A stretch of DNA of 64,000 bases from Candidatus Woesearchaeota archaeon (GCA_016928155.1 JAFGLG010000004.1:1-64000), one strand, 5' to 3'. Numbered from the stretch's first letter, positions 1-7,983 are shown. A program made the numbers and translations. Notes: a model not told the origin generated them from the sequence alone.

Positions 1-95
1 CTATCTTTGGTAGTTCGTTGGGCTTTATGCCCAACTTGATCCAAGATGCGAGCTGGATTCACAGCTCCGAGATTCCGGACAGAGCCTGATTTATC
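1..95 (+). ncRNA. rnpB: probable 3' end of RNase P RNA (partial)
   Basis: No open frame is seen. The stretch folds into hairpins (GTTGGGC/GCCCAAC at 17-35, GAGCTG/CAGCTC near 50-67). Bases 77-94, GGACAGAGCCTGATTTAT, resemble the universal RNase P 3' segment (GACAGAACCCGGCTTAT in E. coli), and AAGATG at 43-48 sits where the conserved AGATGAATG box would be. The 5' part lies outside the window. It is followed at once by the TATA box of tRNA-Glu. Identification rests on remembered consensus, not on an alignment; another structured RNA is possible. Confidence 0.45.
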
Positions 96-99
96 AGAA

Positions 100-110
100 T
101 ATTTATAAAA
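100..110 (+). promoter_or_regulatory. TATA box of tRNA-Glu
   Basis: The sequence TATTTATAAAA ends 24 bp before the first base of the tRNA at 134, which is the normal archaeal TATA-to-start spacing. A run of six T at 281-286 after the tRNA would serve as terminator. Confidence 0.7.
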
Positions 111-133
111 CCCTTATTTTTCCATTGTTTTAG

Positions 134-277
134 GCTCCGGTAGTGTAGTCCGGTAATGATAGAATCATTGGACAATCAATCATTCCGCCCTCTCGTGATG
201 CAGATCAGGGAAAGGCGAAGACCCGGGTTCGAAAAGTGCTGAGAGATTCTCGCACTGCGACAGTCCCGGCCGGAGCA
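134..277 (+). tRNA. tRNA-Glu(CUC) with three introns
   Basis: Acceptor strands GCTCCGG (134-140) and CCGGAGC (270-276) pair fully and A277 is the discriminator. Removing three segments gives a normal 75-nt tRNA. Intron 1 (154-175, 22 nt) lies in the D-loop: helix GTCC/GGAC between bulges GGT and AAT, with hairpin AATGAT/ATCATT. Intron 2 (196-212, 17 nt) is the canonical 37/38 intron: outer CGCC/GGCG, helix CTCT/AGGG, bulges CGT and AAA. Intron 3 (234-263, 30 nt) is in the T-loop at 59/60: bulge AAA, hairpin AGTGC...GCACT, one unpaired G, helix TTCG/CGAC with one mismatch, bulge AGT. The spliced product has anticodon CTC (192-194), D-loop AGTCCGGTCAAT and T-loop TTCGAAT. Three introns in one tRNA are known mainly from Thermoproteales. 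The reconstruction is by eye but restores every conserved element. Confidence 0.92.
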
Positions 278-440
278 TTTATTTTTTCCGGATATCTTCT
301 GCGAGGCAATCCCTCTTTCGTAACAATCTGCCATTAGCTAGAGTCATTTTCAATAAAAACATATTTTCTCCGATTGTTTCTCAATAATCTATTTGATGAT
401 ATTTTCCTTGACAGGTCCTGATGAGAACCGGAAACTATAA

Positions 441-492
441 ATATCTAATAAGGATAATAGATATCTATCAGGTGATTTAGATATCATCTGAT
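441..492. promoter_or_regulatory. two inverted repeats in the toxin-antitoxin promoter
   Basis: After the TATA-like sequence ACTATAAATAT (about 433-443) come a perfect repeat ATATCTA/TAGATAT (441-447 and 458-464) and a 9-of-10 repeat ATCAGGTGAT/ATCATCTGAT (467-476 and 483-492). They lie between the putative TATA box and the first gene of the pair, the place where a type II antitoxin would bind to repress its own operon. Function is inferred from position and symmetry. Confidence 0.5.
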
Positions 493-516
493 GACCTGCA
501 CTGGAATGGGAAATAT

Positions 517-816
517 GTGCTGTTCACAAGGCATTTCAAGAGTGAATTTGAATTGCTGAATAAGCCTGTAGAGTTCATCCTTGATGTGCTTCAGGATGGT
601 GAGCATATCCTCATCTCCAAAAGGCAGAGAAAATACAATGTCTTTTATCCATTCCGAGGCAGATATTTGTGCCTCTCTTATGTGGATCTGGATGACATAT
701 TGTTGATACATATAAAACCAATGAACAGGAGAAAATGGCTAAAAAGAATAAGTTGGGGATTAGGGAGACTACTTGCTATAAATGCGGTGTTAAGGCTAAG
801 CCTGCAAAAGCTATGA
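517..816 (+). CDS. putative toxin of a DUF4258/BrnT-like family
   Basis: A 99-aa frame starting at GTG. The pattern around residues 4-20 (FTRHFKSEFELLNKP) followed by ILDVLQDGEHI and a run of beta-strand-like segments resembles small RelE-fold DUF4258/BrnT-type proteins, which are commonly paired with a YgiT-type zinc-finger partner, exactly what follows here. The frame is open upstream to a stop at 478-480, and no ATG is available, so the start is uncertain (DLHWNGKY upstream may be coding). The last 82 bases overlap the next gene in another frame, unusually long for an overlap, so the C-terminal 27 residues may be unconstrained. RNase activity is inference only. Confidence 0.5.
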   Translation: MLFTRHFKSEFELLNKPVEFILDVLQDGEHILISKRQRKYNVFYPFRGRYLCLSYVDLDDILLIHIKPMNRRKWLKRISWGLGRLLAINAVLRLSLQKL

Positions 817-1085
817 TGGAAGGGATCAGGCTTGACTGCTTAAGATGCCCAAAATGCGGAGAAGAATATTTTACATCAGGTGAGATGATAAGGTATGATA
901 TTCTTAAGGGAAGGAGGAAGCTTGTGAGGAAATTCGGCACTTTAGGTGATTCTACAATAACAAGATGGCCTCCTAAGCTTATCAAGGATTATAATATCAA
1001 GCCTGGTGACTTTGCACTCTTTGTTGAACGGCCTGATGGGATACTCATCAAACCAGTCTCAAGCAAGGAACTTGAGATGAAATGA
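735..1085 (+). CDS. YgiT-type zinc finger / AbrB-like antitoxin
   Basis: 116 aa. Two CxxC pairs (CYKCGVKAKP near residue 15, CPKCGEEYF near 38) form the zinc finger seen in MqsA/YgiT antitoxins. The C-terminal half (IRYDILKGRRKLVRKFGTLGDSTITRWPPKLIKDYNIKPGD, split as two parts) matches the AbrB/SpoVT swapped-hairpin DNA-binding fold, with strand, proline turn and KPGD. The two halves together are typical of an antitoxin that neutralises its partner and binds the operon promoter. It follows the putative toxin with overlap. It could also be a stand-alone regulator. Confidence 0.7.
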   Translation: MAKKNKLGIRETTCYKCGVKAKPAKAMMEGIRLDCLRCPKCGEEYFTSGEMIRYDILKGRRKLVRKFGTLGDSTITRWPPKLIKDYNIKPGDFALFVERPDGILIKPVSSKELEMK

Positions 1086-1182
1086 TTCTGCCCTGACTCC
1101 TTCTACAGATGAGGGGCTGATAAAAGCATTTTTCTTAGAAACATAGATGGATTTAAATACTAAATAATTATACAATGTCATT

Positions 1183-1503
1183 ATGGAAAAGCCATTTACA
1201 GATGATGAGGACGATGCACGATCTCTTAAGGAGATCCAGCAGGATTCTTTTAAGGATTATGAGATGCCCATGCATGAGAAACAGGTTGTGGCAGAGGTCC
1301 AGAGGATGCTGGACAACAATGAGTACAGGAGCACTGACCAGATGCAGGAGCATCTTGAGCTGCTTGAAGATATTTACAATAAATCTATGGAGATCAGGAA
1401 GCAGGAAATGGCCCTGGAGAAAGCGAACTGGTCATTGGAAAAGGATATTAAGAGAATAAAAAGTGTTGCTGAAAGGCTGACAGAACATATGGAAAAATTT
1501 TAG
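1183..1503 (+). CDS. small acidic coiled-coil protein, unknown function
   Basis: 106 aa, soluble, Glu/Lys/Met-rich and predicted helical throughout, with heptad-like stretches from about residue 40 to 100. A TATA-like ATTTAAATAC at about 1151-1160 lies 25 bp before a likely transcript start near the ATG, so the mRNA would be nearly leaderless. An overlapping frame from 1175 is rejected because its composition is Arg/Trp-rich. No family is recognised. Confidence 0.6.
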   Translation: MEKPFTDDEDDARSLKEIQQDSFKDYEMPMHEKQVVAEVQRMLDNNEYRSTDQMQEHLELLEDIYNKSMEIRKQEMALEKANWSLEKDIKRIKSVAERLTEHMEKF

Positions 1504-1582
1504 TGATTTCAATTTGATGGATGATTAGTTGTGCCAAGTAAAAGAATATGAACCATAAATTAAATCAGTTAAAAAGCAAATA

Positions 1583-1843
1583 CTATTCATTCACAATTTT
1601 TTCTTTCAATCCCAGACACCAACCGGTATGGGGATCATATGTGCCGCCCAGATCTGCACAGTGTGATCTTGATAATCCTTGTACACTGGCATACCCGCTA
1701 AGATCCTGTCCTTCCATACCTAATTGTATCGCATCAGTTTGCTTGTTACCTGATATCAATACCAGTAAAGCTACAACTGCAACAATGGCCACAATGCTCA
1801 CAATCGCAAGATACGCAAAATTTCCGCTCTTTTCTTCTGCCAA
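1583..1843 (-). CDS. small single-pass membrane protein
   Basis: 86 aa. Residues 9-31 (AYLAIVSIVAIVAVVALLVL) form one transmembrane helix after a short charged N-terminus, with a 55-residue outer tail holding two cysteines (SHCADLGGTYDPHTGWC) that could form a disulfide. A ribosome-binding sequence GGAGG (1851-1856 on this strand) precedes the ATG. The Cys-GGTYDPHTGWC pattern recalls small extracellular modules of surface proteins, but no family is assigned. Confidence 0.6.
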   Translation of the reverse strand: MAEEKSGNFAYLAIVSIVAIVAVVALLVLISGNKQTDAIQLGMEGQDLSGYASVQGLSRSHCADLGGTYDPHTGWCLGLKEKIVNE

Positions 1844-1908
1844 GATAACACCTCCTTTTTATGATGTAGATAAGAAAAAATGATTTGGATTTATATAGTT
1901 TATTGACA

Positions 1909-2205
1909 TCACAGGTAATTCTCCTTCATGAACTCTGCCATCCCTTCATCCTCTGCGAGCACAAAAAGCTCATAAGCTTCTTTGTATTGTCCCATTGACA
2001 TACTGTTCTTCGCGTGCTGGTGTATCTCATCAGTCGGCAGCTGTTTTCCTGCAAGCTTAAGCGCCCTGAACCATTCATTGTGCCTATTCTGCCTGTAGAA
2101 TATCTCTGCTGCCTCAGAATAGATCTCCTTCCTCTTTGCCTCAGGGAACATAGAGACATCAACTTTGTCTATGCCCTTCTCTGCAATGAGCTTGGCAGGG
2201 TTCAT
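1909..2205 (-). CDS. small conserved-looking helical protein, unknown function
   Basis: 98 aa, no membrane segment. The sequence has two helical pairs (residues 25-50 and 58-85) with alternating Ala/Leu/Glu spacing, like a short TPR/alpha-solenoid: AAEIFYRQNRHNEWFRALKLAG then SMSMGQYKEAYELFVLAED. A TATA-like sequence (about 2226-2236) lies upstream on this strand. Role unknown; a protein-protein adaptor is possible. Confidence 0.6.
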   Translation of the reverse strand: MNPAKLIAEKGIDKVDVSMFPEAKRKEIYSEAAEIFYRQNRHNEWFRALKLAGKQLPTDEIHQHAKNSMSMGQYKEAYELFVLAEDEGMAEFMKENYL

Positions 2206-2279
2206 TCAGGCAGTTGAGCGAGGGACAGATATAAATTTGACTGAAAGTTTATAAATGAAAGCCTCTTTCCGGGTATCAT

Positions 2280-2418
2280 GCCGACGTCGCATAATCTGGT
2301 ATTGCGGCAGTCTCGAAAGTTGCAGTCAAGAAAACTGCTGTCCTCCGGGACTTCCTGGTTCAAATATTAGTGCTCGAAGCCACCTTCGAACGCTAGTGAG
2401 AAAGTCCGGGCGTCGGCG
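2280..2418 (+). tRNA. tRNA-Ser(CGA) with two introns
   Basis: Acceptor strands GCCGACG (2280-2286) and CGTCGGC (2411-2417) pair; G2418 is the discriminator typical of Ser. The long variable arm GTCC-TCCG-GGAC makes it a type II tRNA. The anticodon stem GCAGT/ACTGC closes loop CTCGAAA with anticodon CGA (2314-2316). Intron 1 (2318-2332, 15 nt) is at 37/38 with outer helix GCAGT/ACTGC, a weak helix CTCG/CAAG with one C-A mismatch, bulges AAA and AAA, and no real inner stem. Intron 2 (2365-2404, 40 nt) is in the T-loop at 59/60: bulge AAT, long hairpin ATTAGTG-c-TCGAAG/CTTCGA-a-CGCTAGT, one unpaired G, helix TTCA/AGAA with a mismatch, bulge AGT. Splicing restores TTCAAAT between CCTGG and CCGGG. 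TATA box TTTATAAAT at about 2248-2256. Confidence 0.9.
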
Positions 2419-2949
2419 TCACGCTTCATTCATCCCTATCATCTTCTCCAGCCTGCATCCTTCTTGCTGCATCCTGTTATGATACCGCAGTGCGCAGTTG
2501 GTTATGCTCAGCATGACTCTCACAAAATCATCATACCTGCCTCTTGACAGGGTGTATGCGATTGCGGGCTCTGACTGCCTCCTCAGGCAGAGGTACATGC
2601 CGGCGAACTCGCGTGTCACAAGTGTTGTCCCTATAACTGCCCGGATCTTTGTCGCCCCGTCTGCCTTCATGCCGGAAAACATATCAGAGGGGTCGCGGAA
2701 TTGCCCGCTGAGCACATAGATGACCTCGGACCTCCCGATGTCGAGGCTCCTTTCTCCTGTTCCTGTGATGTCTTCTGGTCTTGCTATGAATTTTGTCCTG
2801 GCCTTGTATGGCAGGTGCAGGTTTCGGCATTTTGTGTTCGGCATGCAGAGGAACTCGTAATGGCCTTCTTTGAGCCTGGCTGCAGTGATATTTCTGAGAA
2901 GTGCTGTCAGGGAATCATATGCGTTTTCCTGCTGCATTTCAGATGGCAT
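2419..2949 (-). CDS. hypothetical protein
   Basis: 176 aa, soluble, Arg-rich with several cysteines (CMPNTKCRN near residue 35). The stop codon complement begins directly after the last base of the tRNA-Ser on the other strand, so the two genes converge without any spacer. Start ATG at 2947-2949. No domain is recognised; the middle part (RSEVIYVLSGQFRDPSDMFSG, split) has alternating strands and helices suggesting a globular fold. Confidence 0.6.
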   Translation of the reverse strand: MPSEMQQENAYDSLTALLRNITAARLKEGHYEFLCMPNTKCRNLHLPYKARTKFIARPEDITGTGERSLDIGRSEVIYVLSGQFRDPSDMFSGMKADGATKIRAVIGTTLVTREFAGMYLCLRRQSEPAIAYTLSRGRYDDFVRVMLSITNCALRYHNRMQQEGCRLEKMIGMNEA

Positions 2950-2990
2950 GCAGGGTGGTATCAGGGAGTATATAAATAATTTATCAGAAA

Positions 2991-3302
2991 TTAAGCCTCT
3001 ACCATCTCGATCTCGACATTGAGGCCTTCTGGTATAGGCACTCTCATCACAAGGCGCAGGGCCCTCTCATCTATACCGAGGTCGATGAGCCTCTTGTGCA
3101 CTCTCATCTCATATCTTTCCCATGTTGCAGTCCCGTTGCCGCAGGGGCCTTTTCGTGTGGTCACCTTGAGCTTCTTTGTGGGCAGGGGTATAGGTCCTCT
3201 CATCTCAACCCCTGTCTTCTCTACGATGTTCTTTATGTAGTCGCAGACCTGGTTGATCTTGCTTATGTCCGTGCTCGCTATTTTTATCCTTGCTTTCTGC
3301 AT
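2991..3302 (-). CDS. rpsJ: 30S ribosomal protein S10
   Basis: 103 aa. MQKARIKIASTDISKINQVC and GPIPLPTKKLKVTTRKGPCG match archaeal/eukaryotic S10/S20e. The frame is open for ten more residues upstream (to 3332), but the ATG at 3300-3302 gives the family length. It is the last gene of the translation block, 57 bp after EF-1 alpha, keeping the order EF-2, EF-1 alpha, S10 seen in many archaeal str clusters. Confidence 0.93.
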   Translation of the reverse strand: MQKARIKIASTDISKINQVCDYIKNIVEKTGVEMRGPIPLPTKKLKVTTRKGPCGNGTATWERYEMRVHKRLIDLGIDERALRLVMRVPIPEGLNVEIEMVEA

Positions 3303-3359
3303 GTTTGCACCATGGAAATATTGTATCCCCATGAAGGGAAAATAAATGATTAAAAAATT

Positions 3360-4649
3360 TTACTGAAGCTTCTTCTCCACAAGGTCTATGCACATTCCTG
3401 CAGCTACTGTGGTTCCGCTGTCCCTGATTGCAAACCTGGACAGCTGCGGGATCTCTTTCTGCTTCTCGATGACCAGTGGCTGCATCGGCTTGATGACACA
3501 TATTGCTGCATCGCCGTTCTTGACGAAGTCCGGGTTCTCCTGGAGCACTTCGCCTGTGGCCGGGTTCAGCTTCTTCAGTATCTTCTCGATCCTGCATGCG
3601 ACCTGTGCTGTGTGGATGTGGAACACCGGAGTGTATCCTATCGTGACAACAGAAGGATGCTGCAGTATGACCATCTGGGCTGTGAATTCTGTCGCGACTG
3701 TAGGTGGATTGTCCACATGTCCGAGGACATCTCCTCTCGCTATGTCCTTTTTCGCTATTCCCCTGACATTGAAGCCCACATTGTCTCCTGGCTCTGCTTC
3801 AGTCATCTGCTCGTGGTGCATCTCGATTGTCTTGCATTCTCCGACGATTCCCTTCCCTTCTCTTGCAGGGACCACTATGACCTTGTCTCCCACTTTCATG
3901 ACGCCTGTCTCTACCCTTCCTACTGGGACAACTCCGATGCCTGTGATGTTGTACACATCCTGGATCGGCAGCCTCAGCGGAAGCTGTGTGGGCTTCTCAG
4001 GCTCTTTGAGGGTATCCATTGTCTCGAGCAGTGTCTTGCCTGTGTACCAGGGCATCTTGTCTGATTTCTTGACGACATTGTCGCCGACAAGTGACGCGAT
4101 AGGTACGAATGGTATCTCATCTGCCTTGTAGCCTACGCTCTTGAGCAGCTTCTTTGTCTCCTCGACGACCTCGTTGAATCTCTTCTCGTCGTACTTCATC
4201 ATGTCCATCTTGTTCACAGCGACGATCATCTGGTTGACGCCGAGTGTCCTTGACAGGAAGACATGCTCCTTTGTCTGGGCTGAGACGCCGTCATTGGCTG
4301 CGACTACAAGGACTCCTGCATCTGCCTGCGATGCTCCTGTAATCATGTTCTTGACGAAATCCCTGTGGCCTGGTGCGTCGATAATAGTGAAGTAGTATTT
4401 CGGTGTCTCGAATTTCTTGTGGGCCAGGTCTATTGTGACTCCCCTTTCTCTCTCTTCCTTCAGATTGTCCATGACAAATGCGAATTCGAATCCGCCTTTT
4501 CCAAGCTCTTGTGCTTTCTCTTTGAGCTTTCTCATGGTCTGTTCATCTATGGCTCCTGAGTCGAACAGGACCCTTCCTACTGTAGTTGATTTTCCATGAT
4601 CAACGTGTCCTATGAAGACCAAGTTGATGTGTACTTTTCCTTTTGCCAT
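3360..4649 (-). CDS. tuf: translation elongation factor EF-1 alpha
   Basis: 429 aa GTPase that brings aminoacyl-tRNA to the ribosome. Seen: G1 loop GHVDHGKST (residues 14-22), [21 protein letters not shown], then beta-barrel domains 2 and 3 ending [14 protein letters not shown]. Length is normal for archaea. A GAGGAG ribosome-binding site (4654-4659 on this strand) precedes the ATG and the gene has its own promoter region, separate from EF-2. Confidence 0.97.
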   Translation of the reverse strand: MAKGKVHINLVFIGHVDHGKSTTVGRVLFDSGAIDEQTMRKLKEKAQELGKGGFEFAFVMDNLKEERERGVTIDLAHKKFETPKYYFTIIDAPGHRDFVKNMITGASQADAGVLVVAANDGVSAQTKEHVFLSRTLGVNQMIVAVNKMDMMKYDEKRFNEVVEETKKLLKSVGYKADEIPFVPIASLVGDNVVKKSDKMPWYTGKTLLETMDTLKEPEKPTQLPLRLPIQDVYNITGIGVVPVGRVETGVMKVGDKVIVVPAREGKGIVGECKTIEMHHEQMTEAEPGDNVGFNVRGIAKKDIARGDVLGHVDNPPTVATEFTAQMVILQHPSVVTIGYTPVFHIHTAQVACRIEKILKKLNPATGEVLQENPDFVKNGDAAICVIKPMQPLVIEKQKEIPQLSRFAIRDSGTTVAAGMCIDLVEKKLQ

Positions 4650-4702
4650 ATTTGACTCCTCCTTGTGTTTGATTGGATTTGGAAATTCCCCTTTTCAGCC
4701 CT

Positions 4703-4791
4703 TTATAAATGGTTGGACCTAATAATTAAAAAATGGGTCCTTTTTATATCTTTCGCCCATATATGAGGATAAGGTCATTTATAAAGACCTT
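4703..4791 (-). promoter_or_regulatory. EF-1 alpha promoter region and EF-2 terminator-like hairpins
   Basis: Read on the minus strand, an inverted repeat AAGGTC/GACCTT (4771-4776 and 4786-4791) with ATTTATAAA in its loop lies 35 bp after the EF-2 stop, then a TATA-like GATATAAAAAGG (about 4738-4749), an inverted repeat GGACC/GGTCC (4715-4719 and 4732-4736), and a second TATA-like TTTATAAAGG (about 4704-4713), about 60 bp before the EF-1 alpha start. Which TATA is used cannot be told; the TATA inside a hairpin loop is odd. Confidence 0.45.
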
Positions 4792-4825
4792 GACTTTCTC
4801 TGATGTGCTTTTGCTGTTTACCTGT

Positions 4826-7003
4826 CTACTGGTTCTCAGCTAGGCCTTTCCTTGACCTGATATTGGAAATGATCTTGGCCTGCAGCTCCTCTGGCAGCTT
4901 CTCGAAATTCTGGTCCACCAGGAAATGTATCCCTCTCCCTTCTGTGGCGGATCTCAGGTCTGAGGTCATCCCGAACATCTCTGCTACTGGCATCTTTGCT
5001 TTCACAACTACAGTTGAGCCCATCTGCTGCATGTCCAATAGCTGCCCTCTCTTGTTTGAGATGAGCTTTGAGAGCTCTCCCATGTATTGTTCCGGTGCTT
5101 CGAACTGCATCAGCTGGACTGGCTCGAATATGAGGGGATTGGCTGTTCTCATCGCGTCCCTTATGCCCTCCCTGACAGCAGGGTACAGCTGGGCAGGTCC
5201 TCTGTGGATCGCGTCTTCGTGCAGCTTGCAGTCCTCCAGTATCACTTTGACTCCGATGCATGGCTCTCTCGAAAGAGGCCCTGCATTCATGACATCTTCG
5301 AACATGTCCATGATCATCTCGATTATCTCGCCGATGTGGACAACGCCTCTTGTGGCATCCACGAGCATGTTGCCGTTGAATATGTCCCTGACATTCCTTG
5401 ATTCTTTTGCGTCCATGCCGAGTTCCTGGAGAGCTTTCCATGTATCCTGGTCTTTCTTCTTTATCCTTCCTGATGTGAGCTTGCCTTCCTTGATGGCCAG
5501 CTTGTAGTCATCAGTGAGCGGCTCGACCTTGAAATACAGCTTGTTGTGCTTGTTAGGGGATTTACCTTCTGCCGCCTGCGGGCTCGCTTTTGTTATGGTC
5601 TCCCTGTAGACGACAATAGGCGGGCTTGTAGAGACTTCTACGCCTTTCTCTGTCCTGATCCTGTTCTCTATTACCTCAAGGTGCAGCTCTCCCATGCCGC
5701 TCATGAGATGCTCGCCTGTCTCGTCATTTATCTCTATGACTATTGTCGGATCCTCTTTCTGCACCTGACGGAGGACTTCGATGAGCTTCGGCAGATCAGA
5801 AGGCTTCTTTGCCTCGATGGCTTTTGTGACTACTGGCTCGAATATGTGTTTTATCTGCTCGAACGGCTCCATGGGCTCGACTGATACTGTCTCTCCGGGC
5901 ATGGCCCCTTTCAGGCCGACCACTCCTATGATGTTCCCGGACACAGCTTCCTCGATCAGCTCCCTCTTCGCGCCGTTGTAGACTGATACCTGCTGGACCC
6001 TGACATGCTGCTTTGCCCTGTTCAGGTAGACCATGTCACCTTTCCTTATCTTTCCGGAGAAGAGCCTTCCTGCGCATACCTCTCCTGCATGGGGATCGAC
6101 GACTATTTTTGTTACGACAAATGACAGCTGCCCCTCTGGATTGCATGCCAGAAGCGATTGTCCTTCTTTGCTCTCAGGATCACCTTTCCATATCTTCGGG
6201 ATCCTGTATTTCTGCGCTTCCATCGGATTGGGATGGTGGTTTATGGACATGTTGAGTATGACTTCGTGGATGGGCGCTTTCTTCGCGAGAGCCTTTATCT
6301 TGTCCTCGTCTCCTGAGGTGTATGCATCGATTATCTCCTTGAATGTGATCCCCTTCTCCTTCATGTAGGGTATGGACAGCGCCCAGTTGTGGAATGCGGA
6401 TCCGAATGCCACGCTTCCCAGCTCGACATTGACATGCCATTTGGTCCTGTAATCCGGCTCTGCGATCTGGTCTATGAGCTCGTTCATCTTTGTGATGACC
6501 TTGATGAATCTCTGCTGCATCGCCTCTGGTGTCAGCTGGAGCTCTTTGATGAGCCTGTCCACCTTGTTTATGAAAAGCACTGGTTTGACTCTTTCCTTGA
6601 GGGCCTGCCTGAGCACTGTCTCTGTCTGCGGCATGATTCCTTCCACTGCGCAGCAGAGCACGATTGTCCCGTCGATCGCCCTCATGGCCCTGGTCACGTC
6701 TCCCCCGAAGTCCACGTGGCCCGGTGTGTCTATGAGGTTTATCAGGTATTCCTCTCCCTTGAACTCGTGCACCATCGATACGTTCGCTGCATCTATTGTG
6801 ATTCCCCTGTTCTGTTCATCCTCGTGGAAATCAAGGACGCAGGCCTTTCCTGCGAGGTCCTCTGACATCATGCCTGCTCCTGCGAGCAGGTTGTCTGAGA
6901 ATGTTGTCTTTCCGTGGTCGATATGCGCGCTTGTGCAGATGTTCCTTATGTGTGTCGGCTTCTTCATGAGCCTTAATACCTTGTCAGTCATCTTTTCTGC
7001 CAT
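4826..7003 (-). CDS. fusA: translation elongation factor EF-2
   Basis: 725 aa translocase GTPase. Seen: SAHIDHGKTTFSDNLL (residues 25-40), RGITIDAA, DTPGHVDFGGDVTRAMRAID, NKVDR, and the archaeal tip sequence LHEDAIHRGPAQLYPAVRE near residue 600, whose His is the site that diphthamide enzymes modify. It starts 8 bp after the NDK stop, with a GGTGATATA leader, so it is likely cotranscribed with the ribosomal genes upstream. Confidence 0.97.
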   Translation of the reverse strand: MAEKMTDKVLRLMKKPTHIRNICTSAHIDHGKTTFSDNLLAGAGMMSEDLAGKACVLDFHEDEQNRGITIDAANVSMVHEFKGEEYLINLIDTPGHVDFGGDVTRAMRAIDGTIVLCCAVEGIMPQTETVLRQALKERVKPVLFINKVDRLIKELQLTPEAMQQRFIKVITKMNELIDQIAEPDYRTKWHVNVELGSVAFGSAFHNWALSIPYMKEKGITFKEIIDAYTSGDEDKIKALAKKAPIHEVILNMSINHHPNPMEAQKYRIPKIWKGDPESKEGQSLLACNPEGQLSFVVTKIVVDPHAGEVCAGRLFSGKIRKGDMVYLNRAKQHVRVQQVSVYNGAKRELIEEAVSGNIIGVVGLKGAMPGETVSVEPMEPFEQIKHIFEPVVTKAIEAKKPSDLPKLIEVLRQVQKEDPTIVIEINDETGEHLMSGMGELHLEVIENRIRTEKGVEVSTSPPIVVYRETITKASPQAAEGKSPNKHNKLYFKVEPLTDDYKLAIKEGKLTSGRIKKKDQDTWKALQELGMDAKESRNVRDIFNGNMLVDATRGVVHIGEIIEMIMDMFEDVMNAGPLSREPCIGVKVILEDCKLHEDAIHRGPAQLYPAVREGIRDAMRTANPLIFEPVQLMQFEAPEQYMGELSKLISNKRGQLLDMQQMGSTVVVKAKMPVAEMFGMTSDLRSATEGRGIHFLVDQNFEKLPEELQAKIISNIRSRKGLAENQ

Positions 7004-7011
7004 TATATCAC

Positions 7012-7491
7012 CTATAGTGTGTGTATGTCATGCACTGATTTGTATGAATGGAGCTCGTCGTCCTTGAAATACAGAATTATCTCTTGCTTGGCCTCCTCGA
7101 TAGAGCCTGATGCGTGGATGAGGTTCTTTATTGATTTCCCTTTGGCATCAGTGTATTCATATGAATGGTGGGCGAAGTCTCCTCTTATCGTCCCGGGCAT
7201 GGCCTTGCGCGGCTCTGTCGGCCCGACTATCTTCCTGACTGTCTCCACTGCATGAAGCCCTTCCAGCACCATCGCGATGACCGGGCCTTCTGTGATGTAT
7301 TTCTCCAGTCCCGGATAGAATGCTTTCTGGATGTGCGCCGCATAATGTCTTTTTGCGAAATCAGGTGTTATCCAGATGAATTTCATCCCGACTATCTTCA
7401 TCCCTGCGTCTTCGAATCTTGAGATTATCCTGCCAGAGAGCATTCTCTGGACGCAGTCAGGCTTCAGCAGCACCAGTGTTCTTTGCAGCAT
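7012..7491 (-). CDS. ndk: nucleoside-diphosphate kinase
   Basis: 159 aa enzyme moving the gamma phosphate among NTPs. Seen: QRTLVLLKPDCVQR at the N-terminus, FYPGLEKYITEGPVIAMVLEG, and at the active site NLIHASGSIEEAKQEI with the catalytic His. The frame is open 28 residues further upstream inside L24e, but the ATG at 7489-7491 fits the family start. Order L24e-NDK is conserved in archaea; here EF-2 follows where IF-2 commonly stands. Confidence 0.95.
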   Translation of the reverse strand: MLQRTLVLLKPDCVQRMLSGRIISRFEDAGMKIVGMKFIWITPDFAKRHYAAHIQKAFYPGLEKYITEGPVIAMVLEGLHAVETVRKIVGPTEPRKAMPGTIRGDFAHHSYEYTDAKGKSIKNLIHASGSIEEAKQEIILYFKDDELHSYKSVHDIHTL

Positions 7492-7499
7492 TTTGCCCT

Positions 7500-7673
7500 C
7501 TATGCCTTGCGGACAAATTTCTTTGTCCACCTTGTCTCTCTCGGTTTCCTCTTTAGCTTTGTGTTCTTCTGGCATTTTGATGAGCAGAAATAGATCATCT
7601 TGCCGTCATTCTTTATGAGCATCTTGCCTGTTCCGGCCTCGATTTGCTCTCCGCAGAAGCTGCATTTTGCCAT
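7500..7673 (-). CDS. rpl24e: 50S ribosomal protein L24e
   Basis: 57 aa. CSFCGEQIEAGTGKM and YFCSSKCQKN supply the zinc-binding cysteines of L24e, followed by the basic tail RKPRETRWTKKF. The ATG at 7671-7673 is chosen over an upstream start at 7682 because MAKCSFCG is the family start. It lies between S28e and NDK in the usual archaeal gene order. Confidence 0.94.
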   Translation of the reverse strand: MAKCSFCGEQIEAGTGKMLIKNDGKMIYFCSSKCQKNTKLKRKPRETRWTKKFVRKA

Positions 7674-7684
7674 TTGTATCACCT

Positions 7685-7975
7685 TCAGCTGCTTCCTCTT
7701 CCCCCTTTGCTCAGCTGTCTTGCTTCTATTTCAGTCTCTCTGAGCATCAGGATGTCCCCTTCCTGGACAGGCCCTTTGACATTTCGCCTCAGGACCTTGT
7801 TCTTGTCTCTCCCGTCTAGTATCCTGCATCTCACCTGGATGGCTTCCCCTCTTGTGCCGGTCCTGCCGATTATCTCTTCGACCTTGGCAGGCCATGCCAT
7901 CGAGAAGACGATCCCTTTCTTGATCTCTTCGGCAACAGCCTCTTCCTTGCCTTTCATCTTCCTTATCGCTGCCAT
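7685..7975 (-). CDS. rps28e: 30S ribosomal protein S28e, N-terminally extended
   Basis: The core [19 protein letters not shown]...[25 protein letters not shown] is S28e, which is about 70 aa in other archaea. The first in-frame ATG, 8 bp after the L7Ae stop, gives 96 aa with an extra helical, charged stretch [20 protein letters not shown]. An internal ATG at 7898-7900 ([10 protein letters not shown]) gives the normal length. The short spacing to L7Ae favours the upstream start, but both are possible. Confidence 0.9.
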   Translation of the reverse strand: MAAIRKMKGKEEAVAEEIKKGIVFSMAWPAKVEEIIGRTGTRGEAIQVRCRILDGRDKNKVLRRNVKGPVQEGDILMLRETEIEARQLSKGGRGSS

Positions 7976-7983
7976 TTTGGACC

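Noticed and set aside
3205-3597. 130-aa minus-strand frame over S10/EF-1 alpha
   Set aside because: It is a shadow of two strongly recognised genes in another frame, with no homology.
4826-7003. EF-2 lacking the diphthamide site
   Set aside because: The archaeal HRGPAQ tip with the modifiable His is present, so no loss can be claimed from the sequence.
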